From contig SUUS01000009.1 of the NCBI GenBank assembly GCA_015062395.1, positions 1 through 46,528 of the forward strand: DNA of 46,528 bases, in the 5' to 3' direction. The translations under genes were made by a program, and so were the position numbers. Below are positions 16,787-26,532 of the stretch, one piece after another. Each line of letters starts with the position of its first letter. Within the stretch, counting starts at the first letter, position 1. Source of the stretch: Alphaproteobacteria bacterium (lineage in GTDB: Bacteria > Pseudomonadota > Alphaproteobacteria > CAAHEQ01 > UBA3637). The notes under the pieces are model-generated. The model was not told the DNA's origin and made no database searches. It was given only the letters and a program-made list of their open reading frames with translations.

Positions 16787-18415
16787 CTACTCCTTTGGAA
16801 ATGTTAAATCTAAATGAACACTGAAACGTTCAACAACTTCTAAAATAATAAAATCAATGTTTTTTTGTCGAATTAAATCTAAATCTTCTTTTGTTATGTT
16901 TCGTCTGCTATACAGATATATTTCTTCAAAATTTGAATTTAAGAAAGGTTGTAAATTTTGAGTAAAAGAATCTCCTAATATAAATGCTTTCTTATTGCCC
17001 AGAGGATTTTTACAATAAATAAAGTCATTTGCCTTTTCAACGCAATTTGATATTAGATTTTTGGGGAGGGGATATTTTGTTTCATCTTTTACTTCTGATG
17101 TAAACATTTTCCATAAGTCACCATCATATGTGTTTTCGGAAAAATCAAAAGAATTTGCTTTTAACTGCATCTTTTCCATTAATTTTTGATATCCAATATA
17201 TGCACCTAATGGAGTCCAATGAGTATCTTGTTTATAATATAAAAAGCCCTTGTCTTTATTTTCGATTAAATCTTTATGAGGATAAACGACGTTAATGTTT
17301 GAATTTTCAGAGATATATTTTACCAACTGATGACCTATAGAATGTTCATCTGAACGAATTTTGTTGACGTAAGACGGGTAATGTTCTCCATAAATTCTGT
17401 TTTTATCAGGAGCAACAAAGAAATAAAAATCTTTCCCTTCTTTTTTAGTCCAATTATGTATGTCAGTTAAATAATTCAATGTTTTCTTCAAATGATTTTC
17501 TGTTAATTGAGGCGCATTTGCATAATTTTGAACGCTGTTGTTTCCACGATAAAACAACCACCCATCTTTTCCCACTAAAACGTTTTTATTTCCCGCTGAT
17601 TTTGCTATCTTATATTCGATAGCTTGATGTAAATCTGATAAAAAATCCCTTCCATAAAAATGGTCGCTGAACCACGCATCAAATTTTTTACCAAAATTAT
17701 TATCAATACGTCCATCCTTTTGAAATAGACTTGCTTTTGGTGCTAGCATACGATTTTCCTTTTCAGATTTTTGTGCATCAGAAATATTCGTCACTGGAAT
17801 AAATAAGAATATAAAAAATATCGATAATAAAACGATATCAGCAACGGAATGTTGTTCAAGTAATTTAAATTTAGATAGATATCTAATTGAACTGGAAAAC
17901 ACAAAGCTAAAGAAGCATATTAAAATCATCAATATACAATAATCTATGGTGTATCTTCCATCTAAATTAACGGGTTTTTTTAATACAATAAACGGATCTT
18001 TGGCATTTGAAACAATGATAGTAGTATTTTCATTAGGAATATAAGTCGAAATCGGAGCGTTTGGATTAAAGTTAGAAAAAGATAATGATTTTGTTTCTTT
18101 TCCATTTAGATTTAAGTTAGAAATTTCAATTTTCCCTGGTTCATCTCCAAAATCGATTCGGAGTTTTTTTAAATGGCTGATGGGAAGATTTATTTCAACG
18201 TGTTGTTGACCAGAACCTACTTTCTTTTTGACAGATTGTGTTTGATTGAAAATCTCACCATCCTTTTGCGTGTAAAAAATCTGTATTTGATATGGTTTTT
18301 CATTTACAACATCAAATGATGCAGTTATAACAGGCTTAACCCAGAGCGATCTAGATAAGAATAAAGATACTCCAAGACAAAAAACAAATAATAATGAATG
18401 GATTGTTTTCCTCAT
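16787..18415 (-). CDS. AlgX/AlgJ-like periplasmic O-acetyltransferase, membrane anchored
   Basis: 542 aa. A membrane segment at about residues 7-25 leads into a periplasmic beta-rich region; further hydrophobic segments lie at about 155-180 and 192-212. The catalytic SGNH-like AlgX/J domain follows with ENRMLAP, GKDGWLFYRG, DTHWTPLG (Asp-His pair) and GDSFTQ (nucleophile Ser). It should accept acetyl groups from the AlgI-like protein encoded next and put them on the glycan. The roughly 200-residue N-terminal extension with three membrane segments is longer than in standard AlgJ or AlgX. A 65-nt gap separates it from the preceding transferase gene. Confidence 0.85.
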   Translation of the reverse strand: MRKTIHSLLFVFCLGVSLFLSRSLWVKPVITASFDVVNEKPYQIQIFYTQKDGEIFNQTQSVKKKVGSGQQHVEINLPISHLKKLRIDFGDEPGKIEISNLNLNGKETKSLSFSNFNPNAPISTYIPNENTTIIVSNAKDPFIVLKKPVNLDGRYTIDYCILMILICFFSFVFSSSIRYLSKFKLLEQHSVADIVLLSIFFIFLFIPVTNISDAQKSEKENRMLAPKASLFQKDGRIDNNFGKKFDAWFSDHFYGRDFLSDLHQAIEYKIAKSAGNKNVLVGKDGWLFYRGNNSVQNYANAPQLTENHLKKTLNYLTDIHNWTKKEGKDFYFFVAPDKNRIYGEHYPSYVNKIRSDEHSIGHQLVKYISENSNINVVYPHKDLIENKDKGFLYYKQDTHWTPLGAYIGYQKLMEKMQLKANSFDFSENTYDGDLWKMFTSEVKDETKYPLPKNLISNCVEKANDFIYCKNPLGNKKAFILGDSFTQNLQPFLNSNFEEIYLYSRRNITKEDLDLIRQKNIDFIILEVVERFSVHLDLTFPKE

Positions 18416-18480
18416 TTTCTTCCTCTTTTTCAGAATAATATACTTCTTTTACTAAAAGTCAATGAAGTTAAATATGGTTT

Positions 18481-19743
18481 TTATGAACTTCCATTGCCTT
18501 TTTCGTAATAAGCTTCGATAATTTCTTTAGTTGTTAGTTCTTCTTTGCTTAAATCACCTACAAATTTCAAATAAGGGAAAAAGAATTTTGAATCATTTGC
18601 TTTTTCACGTGAAAATAGGTAATAATTTAAAAAGAAATTACGAATTTTTCCGATATTTTCTTTATATTTTTCATAATTTAAAATGCCATCTAAATACTCA
18701 TCTAAAGTTGGGAAAACATTTGTTGGCCTATAAACGGCATCGCCTAAAACAACAACGGGTTTTTCATAGAATAAAGCTTCAAATCCACTGGATGAGTTGA
18801 CTGTAATAACGACATCTGCAATTCTGAATAACGTGGAGTTTTGAATGGTTTTATCTTGGCACGTCAACCATACAACGTTTTCAAAGTCCAATGCATAAAC
18901 TTTTGCTTCCAAATTGGCATATTCAGAGCCCCTTCTTATATTCGAAGCAGGATGTTCTTTGATGATACATGTAAAACCTTTCTCTTTTAGAGGAGGGAGC
19001 ACTTTTTCCAATACTGCTTTAACGCTTTCAAATGGAGAATAATGAACTTGGTTTGCATCGTCATACAGTTGAAGTGAGATAATCGCGATTTTACTTTCTC
19101 CAATTTTATTTAAAATCTGTGTAGCATTTAAATATGCAAAATCTGCTTCATATGATTGGGAATTTAATCCACCACTGAATAAAAAATCTTCATAAGCATT
19201 AGACTGTGGGATATTGTCAAAATCTGAAATGTCAGATTTGGATAAAGCAGAGCTTCCATTAACACCCCATGGATCAGCGACAAGCGAATCTAAAAATGGA
19301 GATCTTGAACAACCTAATTCCATGTCAATAAAGCCGATATTTAAATCTTTTGCAGCCTGTTTTACGGCAAAATTGGTTCCCCAGCAAACAATGTAATCAA
19401 AAGGTTGACGTTGATAAACGTCTTTGATAATATCGATATATTTCCTAGATAATTCAGAATCTTCCATAAGACTTTCCCATTTTTCAATTCCACCACAATC
19501 CCAGTCAATCAAACAAGAATCAAAAAATTTACTTTCGTTTTTTGTGGGCAGAATAAAATGATTTTGCCAATTTTCATGTCTTTTTTTGTATTCTAATAAA
19601 GTTCTTTTATTCGCATAAATATAAAAATTATGTTCAGTTTTATTGCTGTCGAGCGCTTGCGAAAAATTATCTAAAATTGTACAAAAATAAACAAAGCTAT
19701 TTCTTATTGGATAGGGCTCTACATAAAATAAAAAATTTGACAT
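18481..19743 (-). CDS. Capsule-type glycosyltransferase (KpsC/Kdo-transferase-like)
   Basis: 420 aa cytoplasmic protein. The N-terminal half includes DMELGCSRSPFLDSLVADPWGVNG. The C-terminal half has IIKEHPASN, then DVVITVNSSSGFEALFYEKPVVVLG, the sequence style of capsule-synthesis (Capsule_synth/GT99-like) transferases in which HP and SSG..E residues bind the nucleotide sugar. I infer transfer of Kdo or another sugar to the growing glycan; the donor is not certain. It starts directly after the stop codon of the large glycosyltransferase gene (TAA then ATG), with GGAGGT as ribosome site inside that gene, so expression is tightly coupled. Confidence 0.7.
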   Translation of the reverse strand: MSNFLFYVEPYPIRNSFVYFCTILDNFSQALDSNKTEHNFYIYANKRTLLEYKKRHENWQNHFILPTKNESKFFDSCLIDWDCGGIEKWESLMEDSELSRKYIDIIKDVYQRQPFDYIVCWGTNFAVKQAAKDLNIGFIDMELGCSRSPFLDSLVADPWGVNGSSALSKSDISDFDNIPQSNAYEDFLFSGGLNSQSYEADFAYLNATQILNKIGESKIAIISLQLYDDANQVHYSPFESVKAVLEKVLPPLKEKGFTCIIKEHPASNIRRGSEYANLEAKVYALDFENVVWLTCQDKTIQNSTLFRIADVVITVNSSSGFEALFYEKPVVVLGDAVYRPTNVFPTLDEYLDGILNYEKYKENIGKIRNFFLNYYLFSREKANDSKFFFPYLKFVGDLSKEELTTKEIIEAYYEKGNGSS

Positions 19744-22026
19744 TTAAACCTCCATATTATCAAAAATTGATTTAAATTCACACAAGAAGGTGTTTTCTGA
19801 ACAATTTTGAACAATATAATCAAAATTATTTTGAATGTTTTTCGATATATCAATGTCTTGTCTGTTTAAAATGGTTTGTTCCCAATCTTTTGTCGTTTGA
19901 CAAAGCTGAATACCTGCATCCTTAACCCGTTTCATATCTCCGATAGGTGTTGCAAAAAGAGTCGCACCAGCAACGGAGCTTTCTAAAAATTTTACATTCG
20001 ATTTGCATTCATTAAATCGACTGTTTGCTTCTAATGGCGCTATTGTAAATGCACTGACAGACATGTGGCTAAATAAATCCCAGTAATCAGCAACATTATG
20101 GAAAAATACGCGCGAAGATTTTAAAATTTTATCACTAGCAGAAAGAACACCAAATATAAATAATTTTAATTTTTCGTCTTTTTCCAAACACGTTAGTAGT
20201 GTTTCTTCAATTTCTTTAAAGTCAGCATTATGCGATAAAGTTCCTGTACAATACATTAATAAATTTTTATCTTTTGGCTTTAATCGTGCTTTCATTTTAT
20301 TTGATAGTTGAATAATGCTGTTGGGAATAAAATTATGTACTACAAACACTTTTGCATCGGGGTAAATTCGTTCCACTTCTTTTTTTAAAGATTCAGTTGA
20401 AACAGAAATATAATCAAATTGCAATAACATTTGCATATTATTTAAAAATTGTTGTGTCACAGCTTCTAAAGGTCGATTTAAATTTTTAAAAATGGATGAT
20501 TGTTCAGCAATTTTTTGATTTCCAAAAATTAAATCGTCGTAATCGGCAATTAAAAATTTTCCCAATTTTTTTAAGGCTTTGATAATTTTTAACTCTGCCA
20601 TATTTGGTCGATGGAAAATGTAAACATCATAATGATAAGATAATGATTTTAAAAATACATCATGAGGTACAACAGTCACAAAAGCACCATTTTTTGATAA
20701 AACTTCGGCAGGGTGATAGCAACGATATCTTGTTGACCCATCTCCGATAGGTCTGTTTGTTTGGCTAGTTGTTGAAATGTAGCAAACTTTTAATCCCTTC
20801 ACATCATTATTTTTTATTTTTTCGATAATTTTTCCTTTGTTTTTATTTAATTCTAAAATAGAAAAATCATCAATATCTGATAATTTTTTGTTATTTTGAA
20901 AAACGCTTTCATAAGAACGTTTTTCCATAATTTTATCTAATTTTTTAACAAATTCATTTTGTTTTTTCGTTTCAGCTGCAATATCTTTTGTATTAGATAA
21001 TCGCCAGTATGTTATCTTTTTGTCTAAATAATGAATGCGATTTTTATAACAACATTGTCTCCATAACCACCAATCAAGGGCTGTTTTTTTAGGAACGTCA
21101 ATAAAAATACACGTTTTTAACAACGATTTATGAACACAGCAAGCTGAAAAAGTCATGATATAATTGCTTTGTTGAAATTGAAGTTCTGAAATAACTCCTT
21201 TTTGTTCTAAAATAATTTTTTTGCGCAAATTAATTACTTTTTGCATTTCAGTGCATCTATTTTTGTCACCAAATGTTTTAACATCATTAACTATAATTTG
21301 AACATTATTTTCAGAGTTAATTTTTTTATTGATTTCTTCTAAATGGTCCGTTGTCCAATAATCATCGCTTTCACAAAAAGCAATATATTCCCCTTTAGCC
21401 TTTTTAACACCCAAAGCTACCGTTTCGGGTAATCCTTTGTTTATCCCATTTTCATGTTGATATAAATGAATAAACGGATATTTATCTATGTACTTTTTTA
21501 TTACATCAACGCTGTTATCTTTAGAACCATCGTCAACCACAATTACTTCAAAATTTTTATAAGTTTGATTAATCAAACTGTCCAAAGTTTCTTGAATTAA
21601 GTCTTGATAATTATAACTGGCGACAATTATTGAAAAAAAGTAATCTTTATGCGCTTTTTTTTCTAAAACAGCTTTGTTAGGTTGTGGTACTGTTGTCGTT
21701 TTTTGAGCTGTGTTGTGACGACCTTCGGCTCTTCCAAATCTTTCGTAATGGACCAAAGGATTGATGTTTCTTTGTTTGACATCTGGATTCTGCGATAAAT
21801 ATAAAAATGAATCAAAATTGGAACTTGGATTTCTGCCTTCTTTCCATCCGAACAAAGCATAGTGTTTTGCTGCGTTGGCATTTTGATTCTTTACATCAGG
21901 ATATTTTTCATAATACCATTTTTCGTTAAATAAAGATGATTGTTTTATAATTTCAATATCCCTTTTTTTCTTATATGTATCTTTGGAAATTATATGCAAT
22001 AACTTCATTATTTTTAATTTTAACAT
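19744..22026 (-). CDS. Large two-domain glycosyltransferase (GT2 plus GT4-like)
   Basis: 760 aa from the ATG at 22026 (AAAGGAT ribosome site); an earlier in-frame codon would overlap rfbB. An N-terminal region (about 30-105) has two related units, WYYEKYPDV...HYALFGWKEGR and FLYLSQNPDV...HYERFGRAEGR, of a kind often seen in front of glycosyltransferases. A GT2 (GT-A) domain follows at about 128-330 with SIIVASYN, VVDDGSKD and ESDDYW. The C-terminal half (about 415-760) is GT-B-like, with STRYRCYHPA, VHNFIPNS and LMYCTGTLSHN. It probably adds two different sugars in sequence, one perhaps rhamnose given the neighbouring rfb genes. Confidence 0.8.
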   Translation of the reverse strand: MLKLKIMKLLHIISKDTYKKKRDIEIIKQSSLFNEKWYYEKYPDVKNQNANAAKHYALFGWKEGRNPSSNFDSFLYLSQNPDVKQRNINPLVHYERFGRAEGRHNTAQKTTTVPQPNKAVLEKKAHKDYFFSIIVASYNYQDLIQETLDSLINQTYKNFEVIVVDDGSKDNSVDVIKKYIDKYPFIHLYQHENGINKGLPETVALGVKKAKGEYIAFCESDDYWTTDHLEEINKKINSENNVQIIVNDVKTFGDKNRCTEMQKVINLRKKIILEQKGVISELQFQQSNYIMTFSACCVHKSLLKTCIFIDVPKKTALDWWLWRQCCYKNRIHYLDKKITYWRLSNTKDIAAETKKQNEFVKKLDKIMEKRSYESVFQNNKKLSDIDDFSILELNKNKGKIIEKIKNNDVKGLKVCYISTTSQTNRPIGDGSTRYRCYHPAEVLSKNGAFVTVVPHDVFLKSLSYHYDVYIFHRPNMAELKIIKALKKLGKFLIADYDDLIFGNQKIAEQSSIFKNLNRPLEAVTQQFLNNMQMLLQFDYISVSTESLKKEVERIYPDAKVFVVHNFIPNSIIQLSNKMKARLKPKDKNLLMYCTGTLSHNADFKEIEETLLTCLEKDEKLKLFIFGVLSASDKILKSSRVFFHNVADYWDLFSHMSVSAFTIAPLEANSRFNECKSNVKFLESSVAGATLFATPIGDMKRVKDAGIQLCQTTKDWEQTILNRQDIDISKNIQNNFDYIVQNCSENTFLCEFKSIFDNMEV

Positions 22027-22070
22027 AAATATATCCTTTCTAAAGAATGAATCCAGTTTTGAAACAATTC

Positions 22071-23075
22071 TTATTTTAAGTACCATTCGACTGTTTTAAT
22101 TATTCCTGTATCAAATGTTTCGTCGGCTTTCCATCCTAAATCAGTTTCCAACTTTGTTGCATCTATTGCATAACGGAAGTCATGTCCTGCACGATCTTGC
22201 ACAAAAGTAATCAACTCTTCGTATTTTTGCCCATTTGCGCGAGGTCTTTTTTCATCTAAAATTGCGCAAATCGTTTTGACTATAGTAATGTTATTGCGTT
22301 CGTTTCTGCCTCCAACATTATAAGTTTCGCCAGCTTTTCCAGTGTGATATATTAAATCTATTGCTTTACAATGGTCTAATACATACAACCAATCGCGGAT
22401 GTTTTCACCTTTGCCATAAATCGGTAAAGGCTTTTCGGATAAAGCCATTTCTATCATATGAGGAATAAGCTTTTCATTATGTTGTTTTGGACCATAATTA
22501 TTCGAACAATTGGATGTTGTCACATTCATTCCAAATGTATGATGATATGCTCTTACGATAAAATCAGAGCTAGCTTTACTTGCAGAATAAGGGCTATTTG
22601 GTGCATAAGGAGTCGTTTCTTTAAACATACCATTATTTCCTAAAGTTCCATAAACCTCATCTGTTGAAATATGGTGAAAGCGACAATTTTCATAGCCAGC
22701 CTTTACTTTGTTTGGACCATCCATCCAGTGACGGAATGCTGTGTCGATTAATGTAAATGTTCCTTCAATATTTGTTTTGATGAATGCGCCTGGATTTTTG
22801 ATTGAATTATCAACATGGCTTTCTGCGGCAAAGTGAAAAACACCACGTATATCATTTTCTTTAAACAGGCGTTCAATTAATTCTCTGTCGCAAATATCCC
22901 CTTGCACAAACGTATAGTTTGACATATTTTCGCATTCTTTTAAATTATCTAAATTTCCAGCATAAGTCAATTTGTCCAAATTAATAACTTTATATTCTGG
23001 GTGTGCTTCACAAAAATAAGGTACAAAATTAGACCCGATAAAACCAGCTCCTCCAGTCACTAAAATCGTTTTCAT
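22071..23075 (-). CDS. rfbB: dTDP-glucose 4,6-dehydratase
   Basis: 334 aa from the ATG at 23075, which overlaps the rfbD stop as ATGA and has GGAGAA upstream; longer in-frame starts are inside rfbD. This NAD-dependent short-chain dehydrogenase-like enzyme makes dTDP-4-keto-6-deoxyglucose, step 2 of dTDP-L-rhamnose synthesis. It has the NAD motif GGAGFIGSNF near the N-terminus, HFAAESHVDNS, STDEVYGTLG and the catalytic YSASKAS. The length is normal, and all four rhamnose genes are contiguous here. Confidence 0.96.
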   Translation of the reverse strand: MKTILVTGGAGFIGSNFVPYFCEAHPEYKVINLDKLTYAGNLDNLKECENMSNYTFVQGDICDRELIERLFKENDIRGVFHFAAESHVDNSIKNPGAFIKTNIEGTFTLIDTAFRHWMDGPNKVKAGYENCRFHHISTDEVYGTLGNNGMFKETTPYAPNSPYSASKASSDFIVRAYHHTFGMNVTTSNCSNNYGPKQHNEKLIPHMIEMALSEKPLPIYGKGENIRDWLYVLDHCKAIDLIYHTGKAGETYNVGGRNERNNITIVKTICAILDEKRPRANGQKYEELITFVQDRAGHDFRYAIDATKLETDLGWKADETFDTGIIKTVEWYLK

Positions 23076-23911
23076 TTTAAATTCTCCATTTCTTTTATGC
23101 ATTTGATTAAACTGTCTTTCCAATAAGGAATTTTTATTCCAAATGTCTGTTTGATTTTTTCTTTGCTTAAAACACTATAAAAAGGACGAGTCGCTTTTGT
23201 TGGATAAGCAGAAGAGGGGATTGGATTTACGTGACAATTTAAACCAGATAAATTCATAATTTCTGTCGCAAAATCGTACCAAGAACAAACACCTTCATTT
23301 GAAAAATGATAAACACCAGTGTTTTCTTTGTTTATTTGAGGCAAAATCTGAACAATAGCTTGTGCCAAATCTCCTGCAAACGTTGGCGTTCCTACTTGGT
23401 CGCAGACAACATTTAATTCTTCTTTTTCTTTTCCCAGACGTTGCATCGTTTTTACAAAGTTGTTTCCAAATACGGAATAAAGCCAACTTGTTCGAATGAT
23501 AACGGCTTCTGATGCATGCTTTAAAACGGCTAATTCTCCTGCGCGTTTCGTTTTCCCATAAACAGAAACTGGATTCGTTTCATCTTCAGGAGAATAAGGT
23601 AAATGAGCTTTTCCATCAAAAACATAATCTGTAGATATATGAACCAATTTACAACCTGTTTTTGCCAAGTTTTCAGGTCCTAAAGTGTTGATTTTTTCAC
23701 TTAAGGTAATTTCATCTTCAGCTTTGTCAACAGCCGTATAAGCTGCACAGTTAATGATTGTTGAGATGTTTTTTTCTTGTACAAAACGTTGAGCTGCATC
23801 AAAGTCCGTAATGTCTAAATCGCTTGCGTCGGTTTTAAATGCTTCAGGTAATAAAAGAGATAATTGTTGACCTAATTGCCCCTTTGCGCCCGTAATCAAG
23901 ATATTATTCAT
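23072..23911 (-). CDS. rfbD: dTDP-4-dehydrorhamnose reductase
   Basis: 279 aa. The last step to dTDP-L-rhamnose, an NAD(P)H-dependent reduction. It has the nucleotide motif ITGAKGQLGQQL at the N-terminus, NCAAYTAVDKAE, STDYVFDG and the catalytic tyrosine in VYGKTKRAGE. It starts inside the 3' end of rfbC (8-nt overlap) and ends overlapping rfbB by 4 nt, so it is fully coupled in the operon. Confidence 0.96.
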   Translation of the reverse strand: MNNILITGAKGQLGQQLSLLLPEAFKTDASDLDITDFDAAQRFVQEKNISTIINCAAYTAVDKAEDEITLSEKINTLGPENLAKTGCKLVHISTDYVFDGKAHLPYSPEDETNPVSVYGKTKRAGELAVLKHASEAVIIRTSWLYSVFGNNFVKTMQRLGKEKEELNVVCDQVGTPTFAGDLAQAIVQILPQINKENTGVYHFSNEGVCSWYDFATEIMNLSGLNCHVNPIPSSAYPTKATRPFYSVLSKEKIKQTFGIKIPYWKDSLIKCIKEMENLK

Positions 23912-24449
23912 TAGGAATGTCCTTTAATTTATTTGCTAATCTGTCCTTTTCAGAGGTAATGATTTTATCTGTCGGAATTTTCCAATCGATACCGATTTCT
24001 GCATCATCATAACGAATACCAAATTCTGCTTCTTTACAATAGAAGTTATCGCATTTATAAGCAAAAACAGCTGTTTCGCTTAAAACAGAAAAACCATGCA
24101 AAAAACCTCTAGGAATAAATAGTTGCCTTTGATTTTCGTCAGACAGTTCAACAGCAACATGTTTACCAAAGGTTGGTGAGTCTTTTCGAATATCAACGGC
24201 AACGTCCAATACTTTGCCTTGCAAGACGCGAACTAATTTGGCTTGAGCATGTTCGCCTAATTGACAATGTAAGCCTCTGATAACTCCGTAAGAAGACTTA
24301 CTTTGATTGTCCTGAACAAAGCGATTCGTTATTCCATTTTGAACAAATGTAGCTTCGTTATAACTTTCAAAAAAATAACCTCGAGCATCTTGAAAAATCT
24401 TTGGCTCAACAATAATGACGCCATCAATAGCTGTTTTAATAAAGTTCAT
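23904..24449 (-). CDS. rfbC: dTDP-4-dehydrorhamnose 3,5-epimerase
   Basis: 181 aa from the ATG at 24449, which has GAGGAA five nt upstream; the upstream in-frame codon lies deeper in rfbA and is unlikely. This cupin-fold epimerase converts the 4-keto sugar to dTDP-4-keto-L-rhamnose. It has DARGYFFESYNEATF, the catalytic His in RGLHCQLGEHAQAKLVRV, and FIPRGFLHGFSVLSE. The length is typical. It overlaps the end of rfbA by 14 nt. Confidence 0.96.
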   Translation of the reverse strand: MNFIKTAIDGVIIVEPKIFQDARGYFFESYNEATFVQNGITNRFVQDNQSKSSYGVIRGLHCQLGEHAQAKLVRVLQGKVLDVAVDIRKDSPTFGKHVAVELSDENQRQLFIPRGFLHGFSVLSETAVFAYKCDNFYCKEAEFGIRYDDAEIGIDWKIPTDKIITSEKDRLANKLKDIPNE

Positions 24450-25323
24450 GGTATTCCTCATATACTTTTTGTAAATACTTTTTGTAATTACCATCTTTAA
24501 AATGTGTAATTAATTTAAGCATTTGTTCATCGTTGATGAATTTACGACGATATGCAATTTCTTCGATACATGCAATTTTCAAACCTTGTCTTTGTTCTAT
24601 TATGCGAACAAACGTACCTGATTCCATCAAGCTGTCAGGTGTTCCCGCATCCAGCCAAGCATTTCCCCGTTTCATAGGAACAACGTTCATACGTTTTTCT
24701 TGTAAATACAGATTGTTTAAATCGGTTATTTCTAATTCTCCACGGGCAGATGGTTTTAATGTGCGAGCTTTTTCAACAACGTCTCCTGGATAAAAATACA
24801 AGCCGACAGAAGCATAGTTAGATTTTGGCTTTTGGGGTTTTTCTTCTATAGAAATTGCATTGAAGTCTTTATCAAATTCAACAACCCCAAAACGTTCTGG
24901 ATCATTGACGTGGTAAGCAAAAATAGTTGCCTTTTTTCCTGCGTTTTTAGCAACTTCTGTTTTGAAAAAGTGAAATTGTTCACCCATGTAAAATATATTG
25001 TCTCCCAAAATCAAACAAACATCATCATTACCGATAAAATCAGCTCCAATAGTGAATGCTTGCGCAATTCCTTTGGGTTCTTCTTGAACGGCATATTGGA
25101 TATTTAAGCCTAAATTTTCTCCAGAGCCAAACAATTTTTCAATGTTTGGTGTATCTTGTGGCGTTGAAATAATTAAAATATCTTTTATTCCAAATAGCAT
25201 CAGCGTTGATAAGGGGTAATAAATCATAGGTTTATCATAAACCGGTAATAACTGTTTAGACATGATTTTCGTTAGTGGATAAAGGCGTGTACCACTGCCA
25301 CCAGCTAATATAATTCCTTTCAT
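24436..25323 (-). CDS. rfbA: Glucose-1-phosphate thymidylyltransferase
   Basis: 295 aa. Makes dTDP-glucose from dTTP and glucose-1-phosphate, the entry to the rhamnose pathway. The nucleotide-binding GGSGTRLYPLT is at residues 8-18, with QLLPVYDKPMIYYPLS, LGDNIFYG-like (here LGDNIFYMG) and EEKPQKPKSNYA further on. The start codon overlaps the stop of the rgpF-like gene as ATGA, and its AAGGAGG ribosome site lies inside that gene. Confidence 0.97.
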   Translation of the reverse strand: MKGIILAGGSGTRLYPLTKIMSKQLLPVYDKPMIYYPLSTLMLFGIKDILIISTPQDTPNIEKLFGSGENLGLNIQYAVQEEPKGIAQAFTIGADFIGNDDVCLILGDNIFYMGEQFHFFKTEVAKNAGKKATIFAYHVNDPERFGVVEFDKDFNAISIEEKPQKPKSNYASVGLYFYPGDVVEKARTLKPSARGELEITDLNNLYLQEKRMNVVPMKRGNAWLDAGTPDSLMESGTFVRIIEQRQGLKIACIEEIAYRRKFINDEQMLKLITHFKDGNYKKYLQKVYEEYHELY

Positions 25324-26183
25324 TTAACCTCCTTTTTAGAATAAACGGGAATTTTAAAAATTTTGATAAGTTTTCTGTGTTTAGTTTCTTTATATTGGAA
25401 TATAAAACGTCTTATTGAAAAAGAAATCAATTTTGCGTAGTATTTAATGCTAATATATTTGTCTTCGTAAAGCGAATAAGATTGGGCTTCTATCAATGCA
25501 CCAAAGATGCGCTCTATGACATGAGCAAATGTACCATCTTTAACCGAGCCATTTGTTTGAGCAAAGTCATCAATGGTATAGCGCAAAAGTGGTTTTAGTA
25601 AATTCGCACGAACATAGAACATCGTTCCTGCGACAAAATGAAACGTTTCGACTTTGTTAAAACCACATCTTTGCATCACATCATTAATTTGGGGAAGTAA
25701 GGTGTCGTAGCATCTTTTTTCTGACGTAATACAAAATTTAGAAGAAAGCATTCCAATTTTTTTGTTTTGCTCCAGCAGATTTATCTTTTTTATAACGTTT
25801 TTTCTGGTTCCCAACAGAGAATCAAATAGAATGTTTTTCCATAATTTATTGTTAAAATAGTATCCATTTAAACAAGTTTGGTTTGGAGATATTTCGCTTT
25901 TTGTATGGATTTTTAGTATGTATTTATAGCTATCCAAATCAATTTTATGCAAAAAATCTATAAAAGGTCCAACGTCATACCCTTTGTTTTGGATGATGTA
26001 AATTTGGGCATTAGGATTAAAATTTCTTATTTGCCTTTCTGCGTTTTCATTTTTTTGAACCATGGTCACAAATAAATCTAAATCCAAACCATCTAAACAT
26101 TTTAAATGGTTTAAGATTTCAGGCAGCTGTTCTATATAAAAAAGATGCAAATGAACAGCTAATGTTTTTATTTGTTTTTCCAT
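25320..26183 (-). CDS. RgpF-like rhamnan synthesis protein
   Basis: 287 aa from the ATG at 26183. An in-frame GTG at 26195 would lie upstream of the transcript start predicted from the -10 at 26202-26197, so it is not used. Features of the rhamnan-synthesis F family are present: AVHLHLFY near the start, NKGYDVGPFIDFL, YILKIHTKSE and FVAGTMFYVRA. In streptococci and other bacteria RgpF-type proteins take part in building rhamnose polysaccharides. It is the first gene of the minus-strand polysaccharide operon, directly before the dTDP-rhamnose genes, which supports a rhamnose-containing product. The C-terminus is basic. Confidence 0.85.
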   Translation of the reverse strand: MEKQIKTLAVHLHLFYIEQLPEILNHLKCLDGLDLDLFVTMVQKNENAERQIRNFNPNAQIYIIQNKGYDVGPFIDFLHKIDLDSYKYILKIHTKSEISPNQTCLNGYYFNNKLWKNILFDSLLGTRKNVIKKINLLEQNKKIGMLSSKFCITSEKRCYDTLLPQINDVMQRCGFNKVETFHFVAGTMFYVRANLLKPLLRYTIDDFAQTNGSVKDGTFAHVIERIFGALIEAQSYSLYEDKYISIKYYAKLISFSIRRFIFQYKETKHRKLIKIFKIPVYSKKEVK

Positions 26184-26196
26184 ATTCTTCGACACG

Positions 26197-26202
26197 ATTA
26201 TA
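26197..26202 (-). promoter_or_regulatory. -10 element for the polysaccharide operon
   Basis: A perfect TATAAT on the minus strand, but the region 17 nt upstream (GAGTTT) is a poor -35. The gap 26196-26532 otherwise holds only A/T-rich sequence and the divergent rpmF promoters. Confidence 0.45.
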
Positions 26203-26397
26203 ACCTTGTTTTTATATGAAAACTCATAACAAACAACAAATCAAATTTGTAATAAAAATTAATTTGCGAATAATGTTAATCATAATACTGGCGTCAGTAT
26301 ATATGAAAATCTTTTAAATATCAATAAAAAATTTTCAAACTATTTGTTATTTATTTAGGTAGGGTAGATTGCCTTTTATTGTATGTTGTAATAGGTG

Positions 26398-26426
26398 TTG
26401 ACAAGTTGCATAAAAACGTATAGACT
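26398..26426 (+). promoter_or_regulatory. Distal candidate promoter of rpmF
   Basis: TTGACA (26398-26403), 17-nt spacer, TAGACT (26421-26426). Confidence 0.5.
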
Positions 26427-26447
26427 CTGAAAAAATGAAAAAAAGAC

Positions 26448-26476
26448 TTGCATTTGTTATAAAAATGATGTATAAA
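26448..26476 (+). promoter_or_regulatory. Proximal promoter of the rpmF-plsX operon
   Basis: TTGCAT (26448-26453), 17-nt spacer, TATAAA (26471-26476), about 55 nt before rpmF. Confidence 0.75.
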
Positions 26477-26532
26477 TGCTAGCCTTGAAGTTAGATAAGG
26501 TTTAACAGCTATTTAATAGAAGGAAAAAGAAA

